A stretch of 64,000 bases of DNA, from the NCBI GenBank assembly GCA_963970005.1, contig CAXAMN010021962.1, positions 326,190 through 390,189 on the forward strand, given 5' to 3'. The translations under genes and the position numbers were made by a program. The stretch is from Durusdinium trenchii (Eukaryota; Sar; Dinophyceae; Suessiales; Symbiodiniaceae). Of the stretch, positions 49,601-58,905 are shown piece by piece (the stretch's first letter is position 1; each line of letters begins with the position of its first letter). Below the pieces are notes generated by a model. That model made no database searches and had not been told where the DNA came from. It worked only from the letters and a program-made list of their open reading frames with translations.

Positions 49601-52068
49601 AGGTGATGTCCACCTGCTTTGATCGTGGGCATAGGCTGTGTGTGAAGCAGGAAACCATGTTGCAGCTTGGACTGGTTTGGAAAGTTGGGAATCCCTTCAA
49701 CTCGGAAAATGCTTTGGACAGTACCATCAAGGAGGAAGGTGTGTGTGGCATCTGCTGGAAGTTCCAGCTTGCAAGCCCAAAGTGAGGCACTTCCCTTTGG
49801 CTGAATGAAGACTGTAGCATGACTACTTGCTCGGTGAGTTGACACCGGAGTCAGTGAGAGCAAGAGGACATCTTGTGGGTAGCCAGCTTGACCACAATAG
49901 TCAGTAGAGACAGTGGAGAGGCTTTGGATAGCCGCACAGAGCAAAGCACGTTGCTGAGGCAACATCGAACAGGCAAAAGTGACCCCAAGATCGGGGATAG
50001 TGAGCAAAAAATTCCACATTTGCCCACCCTCGACATCAAACCCTTGCTCAATGATTTGCCAGATGCCAAGATCAACGAGAGTCTCCATGGTGGAGTCGAA
50101 ATCGGCCTGTGCAACAACTGAGGTCTTGGCGGTCTGATCGGCGGCCTGTGGCTCCCATTCAAGGGTCGGAGGAAACGGATCGGAAAGATCCCCACCCGCA
50201 ATTTCAATCTCACCGACTGGGGTGCCTTGAATGGTCAAAGTCCAAACAGTCTGAATGGAAAAGACCTCAGCAACAGTACATGATAAGTCCATTGTCTGTG
50301 AGGCCCCAACCAACATGAAAGCGTGGATGACGTCTCGAGGCCCTGCCAAAGCGGTGCAAAAGACCTGACCTAGGGATTGTGACCCCTGCGCAGTGACTTC
50401 AAGAGGAGGGTGATCACCAAGGAACTTGAGCTCAATTTGAAAAGGTCCTTGTGGAGGCCCATGAATCTTCTGCAACAGAGAGGGTGCTGCTGTGATCCTG
50501 ATCACATGGACGAAACTGCCAACTTGGCACACAATGGCATTGGTCGCAGACAGACGGTCATGCCAACACTTCTGCACGAGTTCATGGATGGATAAACCTT
50601 CTGGCAGGACGGCAAGAAATCCAAGGATCACCGGAAGCAGTGCATGGGGTGTGGCTATTGCATTGCCGAGGTACTTGAAAGCTTCATGCACCTTAGTGGG
50701 CAGAATACGATCTTCGGTGGCTCCCAACAGAGAAACGAATCTCGCAGGATCAAAGAAAGCGATCCCTTCAGGGAGCAGCTGCAAAAAGGCGAAAACTCCC
50801 TTGGCTTCAACATGACGACGATCTAAGAGGTGCTGAGTAGTGTATGATGCGCATAGTGTCGGCAGGGGCTCAGATTCCTTGGGGTACCGAGCCCACAGCA
50901 CCTGATCACATGTTGGGGTGCTTTGGCCAAAAGCATGCTTCTTTGCACTCGGAAGGAACTGTGGATCGCCATAAAATTCCTTTTCAGAGTCTGAGAGAAG
51001 GAGCTGCTCCTTCCACACCTGTGGGATGTGAAAATCAAATTCCATGTCATGCCACCGTTGCCTCGGCATAGTGCTTGGCGTAATCTTTGCATCATAAAAC
51101 CGGGCACTCACGTCAGCTCTCACCCAAGTCGCAAGCCAGCGGGTTCTCATCTGAGGTGAGAGATGATTCAATGGCGTCACCTGAGACCAGATCAATTTGA
51201 ATCCAAGGTGCTTGGCAATGTGCATGATCATCTCATAGTGTTCATGGCTCACGATTTCATCTGCACATTCAGCAGTCAAAATGATGACCTGAAGTTTAAA
51301 GGCGAGAATGAGGCCGCTCACAAATGCCCAACCATTGTCACAAGACAACCCCAGGCGCTTGCCGCCCTTGGACCAAGGTTGGCACGGAGGGCTCATGGTA
51401 CCCATGGAATTAACTTGGGCTTGACAAAGCGCAACAATGGTTGGGTCCCCAACAGCCGCATGGATGCCAACATGGGTCGATGCAATCCAGTCCTGGTCGT
51501 AGGGCAGCGGGGCCTTAACCGCCTTCGTTCCATGCAGTTGTTCCCAAATCTCAATCACTCCTTCATCAGCATCAATGGAAGTGTGCTGCCCAAACAAAAC
51601 AGGGGTGTTCTGCTCAGAAAGCCACTTAGTAGCCATTTCCCAACCACCAAAAGCCCCAGCAAACAAATGGTAGGCGGACCAAGCCATTTCAACCTGCAGT
51701 TCGGGTCTGGGTGTGATCCCCACTTGATGGCCTGATGCACGAAACTCGTGTTCAGAAACTTGCACCATCTTGCCAGAGCAAACCACCATTGCCCCAATGC
51801 ACAAAGCAACCGACCGAGAAGCGAGGTCCGGAATAGAGATCTTGCAGTGCCTACAATCACTCGAATCCAGAACAAAGCCACGGCCAGGAACAAATGGTGC
51901 CACCATCAAATGAAGCTCATGAGGCCCAAACTCACAGACCTCGCCAGCAATCACCATGGAGCCTTCCACCACTGGGCAGTACGAAGTGGTCGCAACTGCA
52001 TGCAGAAGAGCTCTCAGCAAGCCAGCAAAGGGTTCCTTTATACCCTCAGGAAACGGTATGGTCGCCAT
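46603..52068 (-). CDS. LINE ORF1: C5 cytosine DNA methyltransferase fused to unknown domains
   Basis: ATG at 52066-52068, 1821 codons, TGA at 46603-46605. Residues about 130-485 form a C5-cytosine methyltransferase: motif I HLFAGAFGGWEMA (135-146, cofactor site), an acidic residue at Asp166-Asp168, motif IV SPPCQPWS with catalytic Cys229, a motif VI remnant AECADE (Glu267), motif VIII QMRTR (306-310), and motif X YLGNAIATPHA (466-476). It would transfer methyl from SAM to cytosine in DNA. Residues 860-970 and 1120-1220 each contain HW (His911, His1156) followed 57-59 residues later by MCG (Cys968, Cys1215), resembling Ulp1-type cysteine proteases. Residues 1720-1735 are Lys/Gly rich, and about 1757-1800 form a coiled coil (EERISRLESRFDQLEQRQAG), as in many LINE ORF1 proteins. 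Methyltransferase-bearing retrotransposons are known from dinoflagellates; activity here is inferred. Confidence 0.88.
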   Translation of the reverse strand: MATIPFPEGIKEPFAGLLRALLHAVATTSYCPVVEGSMVIAGEVCEFGPHELHLMVAPFVPGRGFVLDSSDCRHCKISIPDLASRSVALCIGAMVVCSGKMVQVSEHEFRASGHQVGITPRPELQVEMAWSAYHLFAGAFGGWEMATKWLSEQNTPVLFGQHTSIDADEGVIEIWEQLHGTKAVKAPLPYDQDWIASTHVGIHAAVGDPTIVALCQAQVNSMGTMSPPCQPWSKGGKRLGLSCDNGWAFVSGLILAFKLQVIILTAECADEIVSHEHYEMIMHIAKHLGFKLIWSQVTPLNHLSPQMRTRWLATWVRADVSARFYDAKITPSTMPRQRWHDMEFDFHIPQVWKEQLLLSDSEKEFYGDPQFLPSAKKHAFGQSTPTCDQVLWARYPKESEPLPTLCASYTTQHLLDRRHVEAKGVFAFLQLLPEGIAFFDPARFVSLLGATEDRILPTKVHEAFKYLGNAIATPHALLPVILGFLAVLPEGLSIHELVQKCWHDRLSATNAIVCQVGSFVHVIRITAAPSLLQKIHGPPQGPFQIELKFLGDHPPLEVTAQGSQSLGQVFCTALAGPRDVIHAFMLVGASQTMDLSCTVAEVFSIQTVWTLTIQGTPVGEIEIAGGDLSDPFPPTLEWEPQAADQTAKTSVVAQADFDSTMETLVDLGIWQIIEQGFDVEGGQMWNFLLTIPDLGVTFACSMLPQQRALLCAAIQSLSTVSTDYCGQAGYPQDVLLLSLTPVSTHRASSHATVFIQPKGSASLWACKLELPADATHTFLLDGTVQSIFRVEGIPNFPNQSKLQHGFLLHTQPMPTIKAGGHHLADGRAPSLPADATFNQRAEFATNTHGWMAADEMVFATQLLQWATPGSPHFSPPAYWDITQSDFDESPFGPLTIQPAGATYIPILAGDHWCGIEITKDDQHTQVVTVQVPPHLHARIIMIVARALDIGPHRMQILHHDTQWTQHMCGWELLHRWAHHQDQHDTLAAAPTHNPMTADQRDVIDIVLQAAVEDWGTTGTTSSVAQLAFWVRRSFFMSVLRRTTNNGRIANQRPLETSHPIGYRPPQHVVHPQIASGDQIQHRVNTRLLHIHLNPVWMHFDEIDFILEGPRSLLPEVLFCPPATWDSSMDTLVFLDAPNPVYDPYGHIIWLIEDSNHWIQAECYKSGHQAFFYLTAPQASNERLSPLVQQLRAEFGYNQGNFTVHAIQQHHPPGMCGQQLIHALYMRLGIDLPTLSVAQHLELRTGPHSAPILHITQTVVARWHAAGAHPVLRDFALHARHWFLLRVTRNHFPDTYIAAGTQDPVPMDTAGTASAHAKSKATPPTGKVDILTINDPWLHKSAKPTQSKWEDLSFQEPIPFVGGDGKPLQQVHRLQVSQSRAGVVLATKTHVGDLIKAAGTLDLAIIIPTVDGTKPPGLFQEFTGPHEITLDDPLSKTTYKRLAMLHVAAGKITYQLAAPKLKMTTAAIAEIVLEADSRLMSKQDFDKTAEQPLNTLRQHMHQLVPSHAANLTYYGLRTNKHPGAPKGEQQIQCIVKAPLAARQQILELSGQTFLLTRDFIDHHQLPQDTTVLPRFWNPTQQDLADMRIITKGVEGAAGIIATRRGLALRVWVKHIAAARLALLLLPSDQRLTADNRHVVPRVTIQASGWPPGTDPPNVVQSTLAATGVAMVPTRTFRAAGVHVWILTAESVPATTRFTIDADGKVHEILLQPLQSQPPSSKGAGKGKSKANEKAHQRPDDERAPWPSSTIITQPKTHLEEERISRLESRFDQLEQRQAGFESRVENKFDHISDSLRQILAASHQRTREATGETPPSKLHKQS

Positions 52069-52232
52069 GGCTCACAGAACCAAAAAAGAACCACCGGAAC
52101 ACTTTGGCCACACCGATGGCAGGTTGCCAGTGAGGCAACCCTTTTGGATGCTGCGCCTGTCACTTAGGATGACAGCTCGCAGCCCTGGAGGGCCTGTCCC
52201 CCTCGAGACCCTAGGCTTTGGGCCAGAAGGTC

Positions 52233-52249
52233 TGTATACCATTGTATAC
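52233..52249. repeat. LINE target-site duplication, right copy
   Basis: TGTATACCATTGTATAC, followed by A. With that A the site is an inverted repeat, TGTATAC-CATT-GTATACA. It adjoins the element's 5' end. Confidence 0.85.
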
Positions 52250-53529
52250 ATGCATGAGGCTACATCAATGGATCCCAACTCTCCACTGATACAGTAGATC
52301 TGATGTCCACATGGATCAGGGCTGGTCGTAGAGATGTCAATTCTTGCATCAAAGAGTCTGGTATGTGTACATCTGCCATTCGAGACCTCAGCTCATTCGG
52401 GCAGGTCCGGGTAGGTATCAGGAAGCAGATGGCAAGTGACAAAAGCCGAGCAAGTCGGAAAGTAGTTTTGTTGCCAAATCAAGTCAGATTTCACTCCAAA
52501 CATCAGACCCCGGAAATGTGGTGGGTTCAAACTTCCCTCCCCACTCTCCGTGGGCTTCCACACCCAATGCTTCCCGGCTGTGCTATCGTGTTCTATCCAG
52601 CCCAGCGGCAGCAGTAGCCATGGAAGCTGGTGGCCGCTAAGATCAGCCCCGAGCTGGGCGTGTCGAGCCGGTGGATGAAGCCTTTCCCAAAGTCCACTGA
52701 GTCCACCATGGTGTTCTCTGGCAGACCTCACGAATTTCCATCTGAACCAATGGTCAGATGTTGTGCTTCGGTTTGTGGCACATTCGCCGAGCCACAACAA
52801 GAGAAAACCAAGACTAAATCCACTACACTCGAGGACCAAGAAGAAAAAGAAGAAGGAGGAGGAAAGGAGGAGAGGAGAAGCAACAGTCAGTTCATTGATG
52901 CAGGCAATCATCCTAGGTTGGAGGCCATCGCTACTAGGTGGGAGGCCATCGCAAGTAGGTTGGAGGCCATCGGTTCCTTGTGCTATTAGGTTGGAGGCCC
53001 ACTGCCAGCCACAGGACAGCAAATCTTGCAGCAAAGCCGCAGCCTCGCAAGAAGCCTGAGAGCGGCGGCAAACCCGATTGGCCCTGGCAGGGGTAGCTGT
53101 CAAGAGGAGCCGAGGCAGGGCTCGAGTCCAGCTAGGAAGCTTGCAGTAGTTGAATGATCCAACTCTACTTGCATCACAACCTATTCAACGTATTCAGGAT
53201 TCAAAAGCAACTTCCAGTTGCAAAGACCTCTGCCAATGCCTCAACACTTCAATGCGGAACATCCATACATCCATCCATGCAAAATATCCGAACCGGTCCA
53301 AAACTGTGCCTCGCTGTCCACTTCCCATCCCGCAGGCTTCATCACCAAGCACATGCCCCTCATCACGCTCACAAGGCTTGGCTGTGGCTCAGCGGTGGGT
53401 GGGGCGGGTCCACTGCTTCGCTGGCCCCCAGCGGCGACCCTGAAGGTGGAGCCCCAGTGCATCAAAACCTCCTGGTGGGAGCTGCACGGGCAGGATTTGG
53501 AGTGTCAATCGTGTTTCTTTCTGTACCAC
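52250..53529. other. Stretch between the LINE and the helical-repeat gene
   Basis: No gene recognised. It holds a purine run at 52845-52880 and the 'gaggccatcgc' repeat at 52911-52995. As the region downstream of the minus-strand stop at 53530 it should contain that gene's 3' UTR. Confidence 0.4.
52911..52995. repeat. 'ggttggaggccatcgctact' tandem repeat
   Basis: Four degenerate units of about 22 bp (GGTTGGAGGCCATCGCTACTA, GGTGGGAGGCCATCGCAAGTA and so on). The same unit occurs at about 33700-33735, and in reverse at 972-1000. Confidence 0.8.
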
Positions 53530-55645
53530 TTAGGTTTTTGGACTCCTGCGTGGCTTGCACAAGTGAAAGGCCCTGTCCTGAGCAACTTGTAGCAGTTGTT
53601 GGTCAGATTGCTGCATGAATGTGTAGGACCAGGCCAACGCACACACATTCACCAGCAGTCTCGAGTTGCCAGGATCCTCCGCCCTCAACAGCTCCTGCGC
53701 CCGACGGGCCATGAAGTCATGAAGCGGGTGATGACACACCGAGATGGTGGCAAATGACCATGCGACATTGGCCAACTGCTGCATAGTGAGCTGATCCATC
53801 AGCACGGCAGCTCGTCCACACAAGGCCTCCAGTAGTGGCGGATCCTGCAGCACCACAGATGTAAAGGACCAGAAGCTGTTGGACACATTCTGTGCGTCAA
53901 ATGCCTCAATGAGGCCAATGGCTTGCCGACCTGCAGCTTCAAACAGCGGATCATCCAAGGTCAGCAGCGTTGCAAAGGTCCAAAGCACATTGGAGAGCTC
54001 CTGTGGGTCGAGCTCCTGGAGGGTCCTGCAGGTCACCTGGGCCAAGCTGGACATCAAAGGCTCCTGCACCACACCAACTTTGCCGAACCTTGGGAGGCGC
54101 AGGCTCCAACTTTACGTATATATTTAGGACCTTTTCTTGAACCCTTTGCTCCTTGGGTGGTGTGTTTTGGATGTCTTGAGGAGAAAGAGCCATGCCAAAC
54201 TTCACACGGGGCCCGCGAAATGCTTGTCGGCCTGAAATCAGCTCAGAAACGCCCACGCACTGTTGGCTGCCTCCTGAGGTCCAAATTCATCTGCTAGCTT
54301 GATGCAGCGAGCCCCCAGCGCATGAAGCAAAGGCAGGAGGCGCACCTGTTGAGAGTCCACAGTCTACATCTTCGCAGGCTAAAACCCATGAAATGCCTAA
54401 AGCAAGCAGTCTGAAACAAACACATCCACTTCACCCCTTTTCCCCCGCTCATAGCTCCATGGTAGCTCTCATCCCCAGAGCCTGCAAGCAGCCCAAGCCC
54501 CAGGAGATGTTCGCTAAGTGCTGCGGCCTCAGCTGCTCAACTTTCTGCAGGGTGCGCTCGCCTAAAGCATCCAGCAATGGCTCGTGGAGAAGACCCAGCG
54601 CAGCAAGCGCCCAAAACATGAGCGAGAGGTCCTCCAAAGGTCTGGTAACTGGTACCAACGAAAGTCAATGAAAAAGTTCAGGAGTCGAGGGGGCGAGCTG
54701 GCTACACTCACAATGAGAAAGCACATGAACTGATGCCACCCCATGCCTGGCATGGAGCTGTCCCATCTGCTGATCCGAAGGCGTCAATCTTCTCCATCGC
54801 CACCTCCACGATGGCCGTCAGGACACAGTCATCTCTCCAGGCCAATACTCCACAGGCCCACGCCGTCAGCGCCAAATGCTGCGGCTCGAACGCTCCACAT
54901 CGAAGCTGCACCCGGCGCAGCAGGGCCTCCCACATCGAGCCACGCGAGGCTAAAGTCGCGAACACCCAGGTGAGACTGGAGAGGTCCTGGGCACTGTACT
55001 GGGGCAGCTGCTCAAACACCGCATGCTGCGTGGAGCGCCACAAGGGTTCCTGAAAAAACGACAGCTTCGCAAAGGCCCAAGCACTGTTGACCACTTCTTG
55101 GATGGGCCACTGTGACAGCTGGGGGGGCAGCGTGGGATGCAATGGCGTGCATGAAGGGGACGTCGGCCATGACCAGCCTCGTCAACCCTCAGACCTTGGC
55201 TGTGGGTGACGGCCGCAAATCAGGTGTATGATGTTGCACGACGAATGCGCACGGCTGTAGAAAATGAAAAACAAAAAGTATTGAAGTGGCGTAGCCAATC
55301 AAAGAAGGGCGACAGTATTGGAGATGTTCTGAGGGCTGAAGTGCCGCAACTTCGTGGCCTCCAGCTGGTGTGTCAAGCTGGGCCCCTCCAAGCGCAACAC
55401 TCCGAAGCCCCACAAGGTGTTCGAAAAGCCTTGTGGTCGTAGCTCTGTGCAAAGCTTCTAGGCTTCCACCTCCATGTCTTTCAACAACCGCTCATCCTGT
55501 GCGCACAAGCTGGGGAAGTGTCCAACCCGCCAAGTGAAATGTCCGAAAACTCTTTGCCTGCCACTTTGGCCAAGTCACCTGGTAGGAAAGCACTGCAATC
55601 GCCCAGGCAGAGTTGGACAAAAATCTCGCTGAGCAGCCAGGCAGG
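53530..55645 (-). CDS. Helical-repeat (OPR/HPR-like) protein, probably organellar RNA-binding
   Basis: Six minus-strand exons carry at least eleven degenerate repeats of about 35-40 residues built on 'L.N..W.FA.L': LSNSAWAIAVL (about 55640-55590), ISNTLWGFGVL type (55430-55310), VVNSAWAFAKL, LSSLTWVFATL and LALTAWACGVL (55142-54760), LSLMFWALAAL and LANISWGLGCL (54658-54449), ANSAWAF (54345-54247), LSNVLWTFATL, VSNSFWSFTSV and LANVAWSFATI (54063-53530, stop TAA at 53530-53532). This pattern is that of the octotricopeptide/heptatricopeptide families often linked to RAP domains in algae and apicomplexans, where they bind plastid or mitochondrial RNA. No RAP domain is visible at the C-terminus. 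Acceptors at 54345 and 54063 are CAG before G. The start exon and transit peptide are not identified; they should lie above 55.65 kb. Confidence 0.72.
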
Positions 55646-56224
55646 AAGCGTTACCAACACCGCAACAGCTGGGCAAATCGTGGGTCCCTGGGCAGCGAGT
55701 CTGGCAGGTGTCGCAATGCCGAAGCTGAATCTTCCCCTTTCCAAAAATGCACCACGTTCTTGGTCTTACATCAGATTGCTGTCTTGCCCTCGTTGTCTTT
55801 TGAGTGGCCCTTGATTTCCGGGCAAAGCCATGCAGAAGTAAATCGCGCTGTCAACATGGCTCTGTAGGGCCAACACCAACCGTCAGCCAACCACTTCCAC
55901 CCTTCTCCGCCCCATCTCTCCTGGCCTCTGCTCTACTACAGTTGTTCCCAGCTTGGCCAAGCGGTGCAGCGCTGTGCTCAGCTGCACTGCACTTAGTTCC
56001 GTGGCGCGTTCCCCGCAAAGCCGCAGTAGCCCAGCTGCCCCTTGCTGACAGGCGATCCTCCAGATTTGGGGCTATCGTGGCAGCACTGGCCACACTCCTA
56101 TCCCACAAGGACCAACTTCAAAGAGTTTTGAAGAAGAAAATCTCTGCCCCAATTGAGAGTATATCTCCATCACAACCAGGGCAAAAAGTCTAAATTTGCA
56201 TGATTCTTGAACCATTCAGTCCGT
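55646..56224. other. Upstream flank of the helical-repeat exons
   Basis: Probably the 5' part of the helical-repeat gene and its leader. A minus-strand frame at 55851-56108 is Ala/Gly/Arg rich and open (SAATIAPNLEDRLSARGSWA) but lacks the repeat consensus, so I leave it unassigned. Confidence 0.3.
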
Positions 56225-56500
56225 CTAGAATTCCTCTGCTAAAACCACTTGGCCACCCAGCACTGCGTTCCACTGCCGCTCAATCGTGGCCGACGGGTCG
56301 CGGCGCCGCAAGCTGGTCACTCGGAGCGTGGCGCGGTCGGACGAAGCCATCAGCCATGCCGCGGTCAGAGCGCGTAGGGTGACCGTGACACCAGTGACCG
56401 ACCGGTGGAGCGTCCCCCGGCCCCCCAGAGACCGAACACCTGTGGAGTGTCCAACTGCTTCTGGCCTGTGGAAGACCTTGGACCAATGTGTGGCCTTCAA
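56225..56500 (-). CDS. Hypothetical C-terminal exon
   Basis: The minus-strand frame ends in a stop at 56225. The last 60 residues look coding, with a basic, helix-forming part (ALTAAWLMASSDRATLRVTS, then RRDPSATIERQWNAVLGGQV) and G/C-ending codons. No family recognised. It lies upstream of the helical-repeat exons on the same strand and could be the end of the next gene in the array. Confidence 0.3.
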   Translation of the reverse strand: MKATHWSKVFHRPEAVGHSTGVRSLGGRGTLHRSVTGVTVTLRALTAAWLMASSDRATLRVTSLRRRDPSATIERQWNAVLGGQVVLAEEF

Positions 56501-58028
56501 AGGAGGGTTTTGTGTCTATGTCCTGCTCCTGTCTGCGAAATGTCTTGGAAAGTGTCCACACACATTGCGGATGAACCTGGCCGGCGATTGGCATCACGAT
56601 TGATCACGCCTGAAGCATCAAAGGGCACTTGTCACCTGTCGACAATCCGAGTCAACGACTGGCACCTGTCCAATCCCTATGGGATCAGTCCTGATGTGCT
56701 TGAGGCAATCTGGAATGACACCCTTCTAGTTCACCGAGATCAAAGCTTACCACCCTCACTTGCAACACCCCGTTTTTCAAATGCACAAGAAGTCGCCAAC
56801 ACCTAAAGCTTGTGTGTCACCAAGAGGCCTTCACGGTTTCCAGCCATGCTCCGAACTACGGCCGTGGTGACCAAAGCCTCAAGTTCAAGTTTATCTTCTT
56901 CAACCAACAATTCTGGAGGGTAGTCCAGTAGAAGACCTATATATATCAGATTATATCAGAAACAATAAGCTAGTAGAAACAAGTGCATCGCTTCTAGTAA
57001 CAAGTGCCTTACTAGTAGTAACAAGAAGCTATTAGAAACATCCAGATTGCAGTCAAGAATCGATCCTCACAATGTCCAGGTTGTTCCAGGTCGAGAAGTA
57101 GTTCATCACCACGCTCAAGTTCGCCCAAGTCCCTTTCCTTTCCTGACCAGGAGCAGGGCATGTGCACACATCATCAGTCCTTTTTCAGTAAACGGGCAAA
57201 ATGAAGAACAACTATTGACCCCATTGCAACATCTCGCAACATCTCCTTCCGCAAACCAATTGGTGTAGGCCGGTGAAAGGACATCTTTGTACTACGTCTG
57301 CGACCACATGGGCGAACCAAAAACAAAGCCGTGTGGACGGGCCGGGCTGCAGACTCGGAGAACCTCTCAGCCAAGACCCCAAACGACTGGACCCAACTGG
57401 GAGAACGAAACTGCAGATTTGCGGCTGAGGCTCCCCCCCTCGGTAGCTCGTAGCAAAACTGTTTCAGCTCCTGGAGGTGCTACAACGTTGTGCATGGACG
57501 GGCTCAATCAAAGTGCTGACACTAACTGGCTCTAATCTCTTCAAAAAGATCTACACTGCTTTCAAGATCCCACCAGCTACACAGTAAGATTCTGGTGAAC
57601 GCCGCACCTGGCAACGAAAGCTCCTGCACCGCCAATGCACAAAATGGTGAAGTCATCTGGGTCCCAAACATCCAACACACGGGAAGCTGACAGGAACAAG
57701 CTTGGAAGCGCAGCCCAAAGCGTCCTCCAGCCCCTCTCCAGCCCAGACCGTCCTCTAGCAAGAAAAAGACTTGAAGGATGATCAGCACGACCTGCAGAGA
57801 CATCTGCACAAACATGTCCCTATTACACCAGGAGAAAAGCAAATGTCGAATTCACGAAGTGAAAATTATAGATTTTGTATGAACTGGCTCTCCGTCATTT
57901 AAGCTATCTTTAGTTGATTTTAAGGATTTTTTGAGAGATGGGCCAAATCTTAACTTTAAAGTTTTATGTTATCATAGATCTCACAGCATGTTTCTTGAAT
58001 TGCAAAGTTGGTGGCAAAGTGTTCGCCA
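56501..58028. other. No gene seen
   Basis: No recognisable exon on either strand. It contains an ACTAGT-type repeat array (56962-57040). Confidence 0.4.
56962..57040. repeat. ACTAGT-core interspersed repeat array
   Basis: Units 'aagctagtagaaacaagtgcatcgcttctagtaacaagtgcc' and 'ttactagtagtaacaagaagct', in the same orientation as the array at 3351-3461. Confidence 0.75.
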
Positions 58029-58160
58029 GCGCGGCCAGAGGACAGCAGGACGACAAGAGAAGGACACAGGGTTCGCACAGGAGGACACCAAGAGGGCAAA
58101 AGGAGGACACATGGTTTGCTAGCGTGGCCAAGGGACAGGAGGAGGACAAGAGGGGGGGCA
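58029..58160. repeat. Diverged tandem duplication, period about 93 bp
   Basis: GCGCGGCCAGAGGACAGCAGG at 58029 and GCGTGGCCAAGGGACAGGAGG at 58122 start two similar segments rich in 'aggacac' and 'gacaagag'. It lies 320 bp before the first copy of the 430-bp duplication. Confidence 0.6.
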
Positions 58161-58477
58161 CGGGCTGGACACAGGGTTCAGGGGCGCCAAAGACTGTGGC
58201 GGGTGTGCGTTTTTCTAAGCAAGAACCCCAACAGTAAACTGTTTGGGGAACTGATCTGAAGAACAACTGGAAAGGACTCTGTGTACCAGAAATGTTGCTC
58301 CTCATTGTGCGCCCTGTCTTGGTCATCCACCCAAGCCCCCGATGTGCCAAGCGGCGCCGAATATCCAAAAGGCCACACCTGGTCGAGCCAGAGAACCGGG
58401 GGCTTAAGCATGGCACTGGAGTTGCTGACATTTTTTGTGAAATGTTACAAATGGGCAGCATGTTTTCAGGTGCCATC

Positions 58478-58905
58478 CGTGTGTGTGTGCCCCTTGTAAT
58501 CACAGGGATCCAGTCGGATTGTGCTTTCTTCTTTTTCCTTTTGTTTTAAGCAGGGGGACCAGGCATCTTGCTGCTGACCTGGTCTAACAAAGCTAGGCAG
58601 CAAGATGGGATTCTGGAGTTGGCCACTCCAGCGTACCTGCGATTCTTTTCAAGTGGCATGAGGCTAAGCCCAGAACCTCGAAGACATGGTGTTGCATAGG
58701 GCTTTGGTTTTGATTTGCAGATGTGAGCGGACGACGTCATTCTGTCGGTCGATCGTTCGGTGGTCTCTTTAGACTCTATGGCCTTGCTGAACCTGTTGGA
58801 CCTCCACTTCCTTTTCAGGTTTCCTCACCGGTACCCTTAGGAAATGGAACCCTAGGCCGGCGTGTGGCACCGCTGTCAAGTCAGTACGCATATCCATAAG
58901 TGTGT
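58478..58905. repeat. 430-bp direct repeat, copy A
   Basis: From CGTGTGTGTGTGCCCCTTGT to ATCCATAAGTGTGT. It is nearly identical to 59628-60060, differing by a few substitutions and a 5-bp T/G run insertion. Its start lies in a GT tract in both copies. Confidence 0.9.

Larger units (their letters stand above)
41122..52232 (-). mobile_element. Full-length LINE (non-LTR retrotransposon) carrying a DNA methyltransferase
   Basis: An 11,111-bp insertion bounded by a perfect 17-bp direct repeat. On the minus strand: a 164-bp 5' UTR (52232-52069), ORF1 (52068-46603), an in-frame TGA, the ORF2 frame (46602-41242) and a 120-bp 3' end finishing GGGTGGGTGA without a poly(A) tail. ORF2 has the enzyme set of AP-endonuclease LINEs with RNase H (I/Tad/R1-like order: EEP, RT, CCHC, RNase H). 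Both frames are unbroken apart from the TGA between them, and the duplication is still perfect, so the copy is young and perhaps active. It inserted about 300 bp from the old copia element. Confidence 0.92.

Noticed and set aside
41105..52249. The 17-bp palindromic ends as terminal inverted repeats of a DNA transposon
   Set aside because: The two copies are direct repeats of the target, and the element inside encodes endonuclease/RT/RNase H with no transposase.
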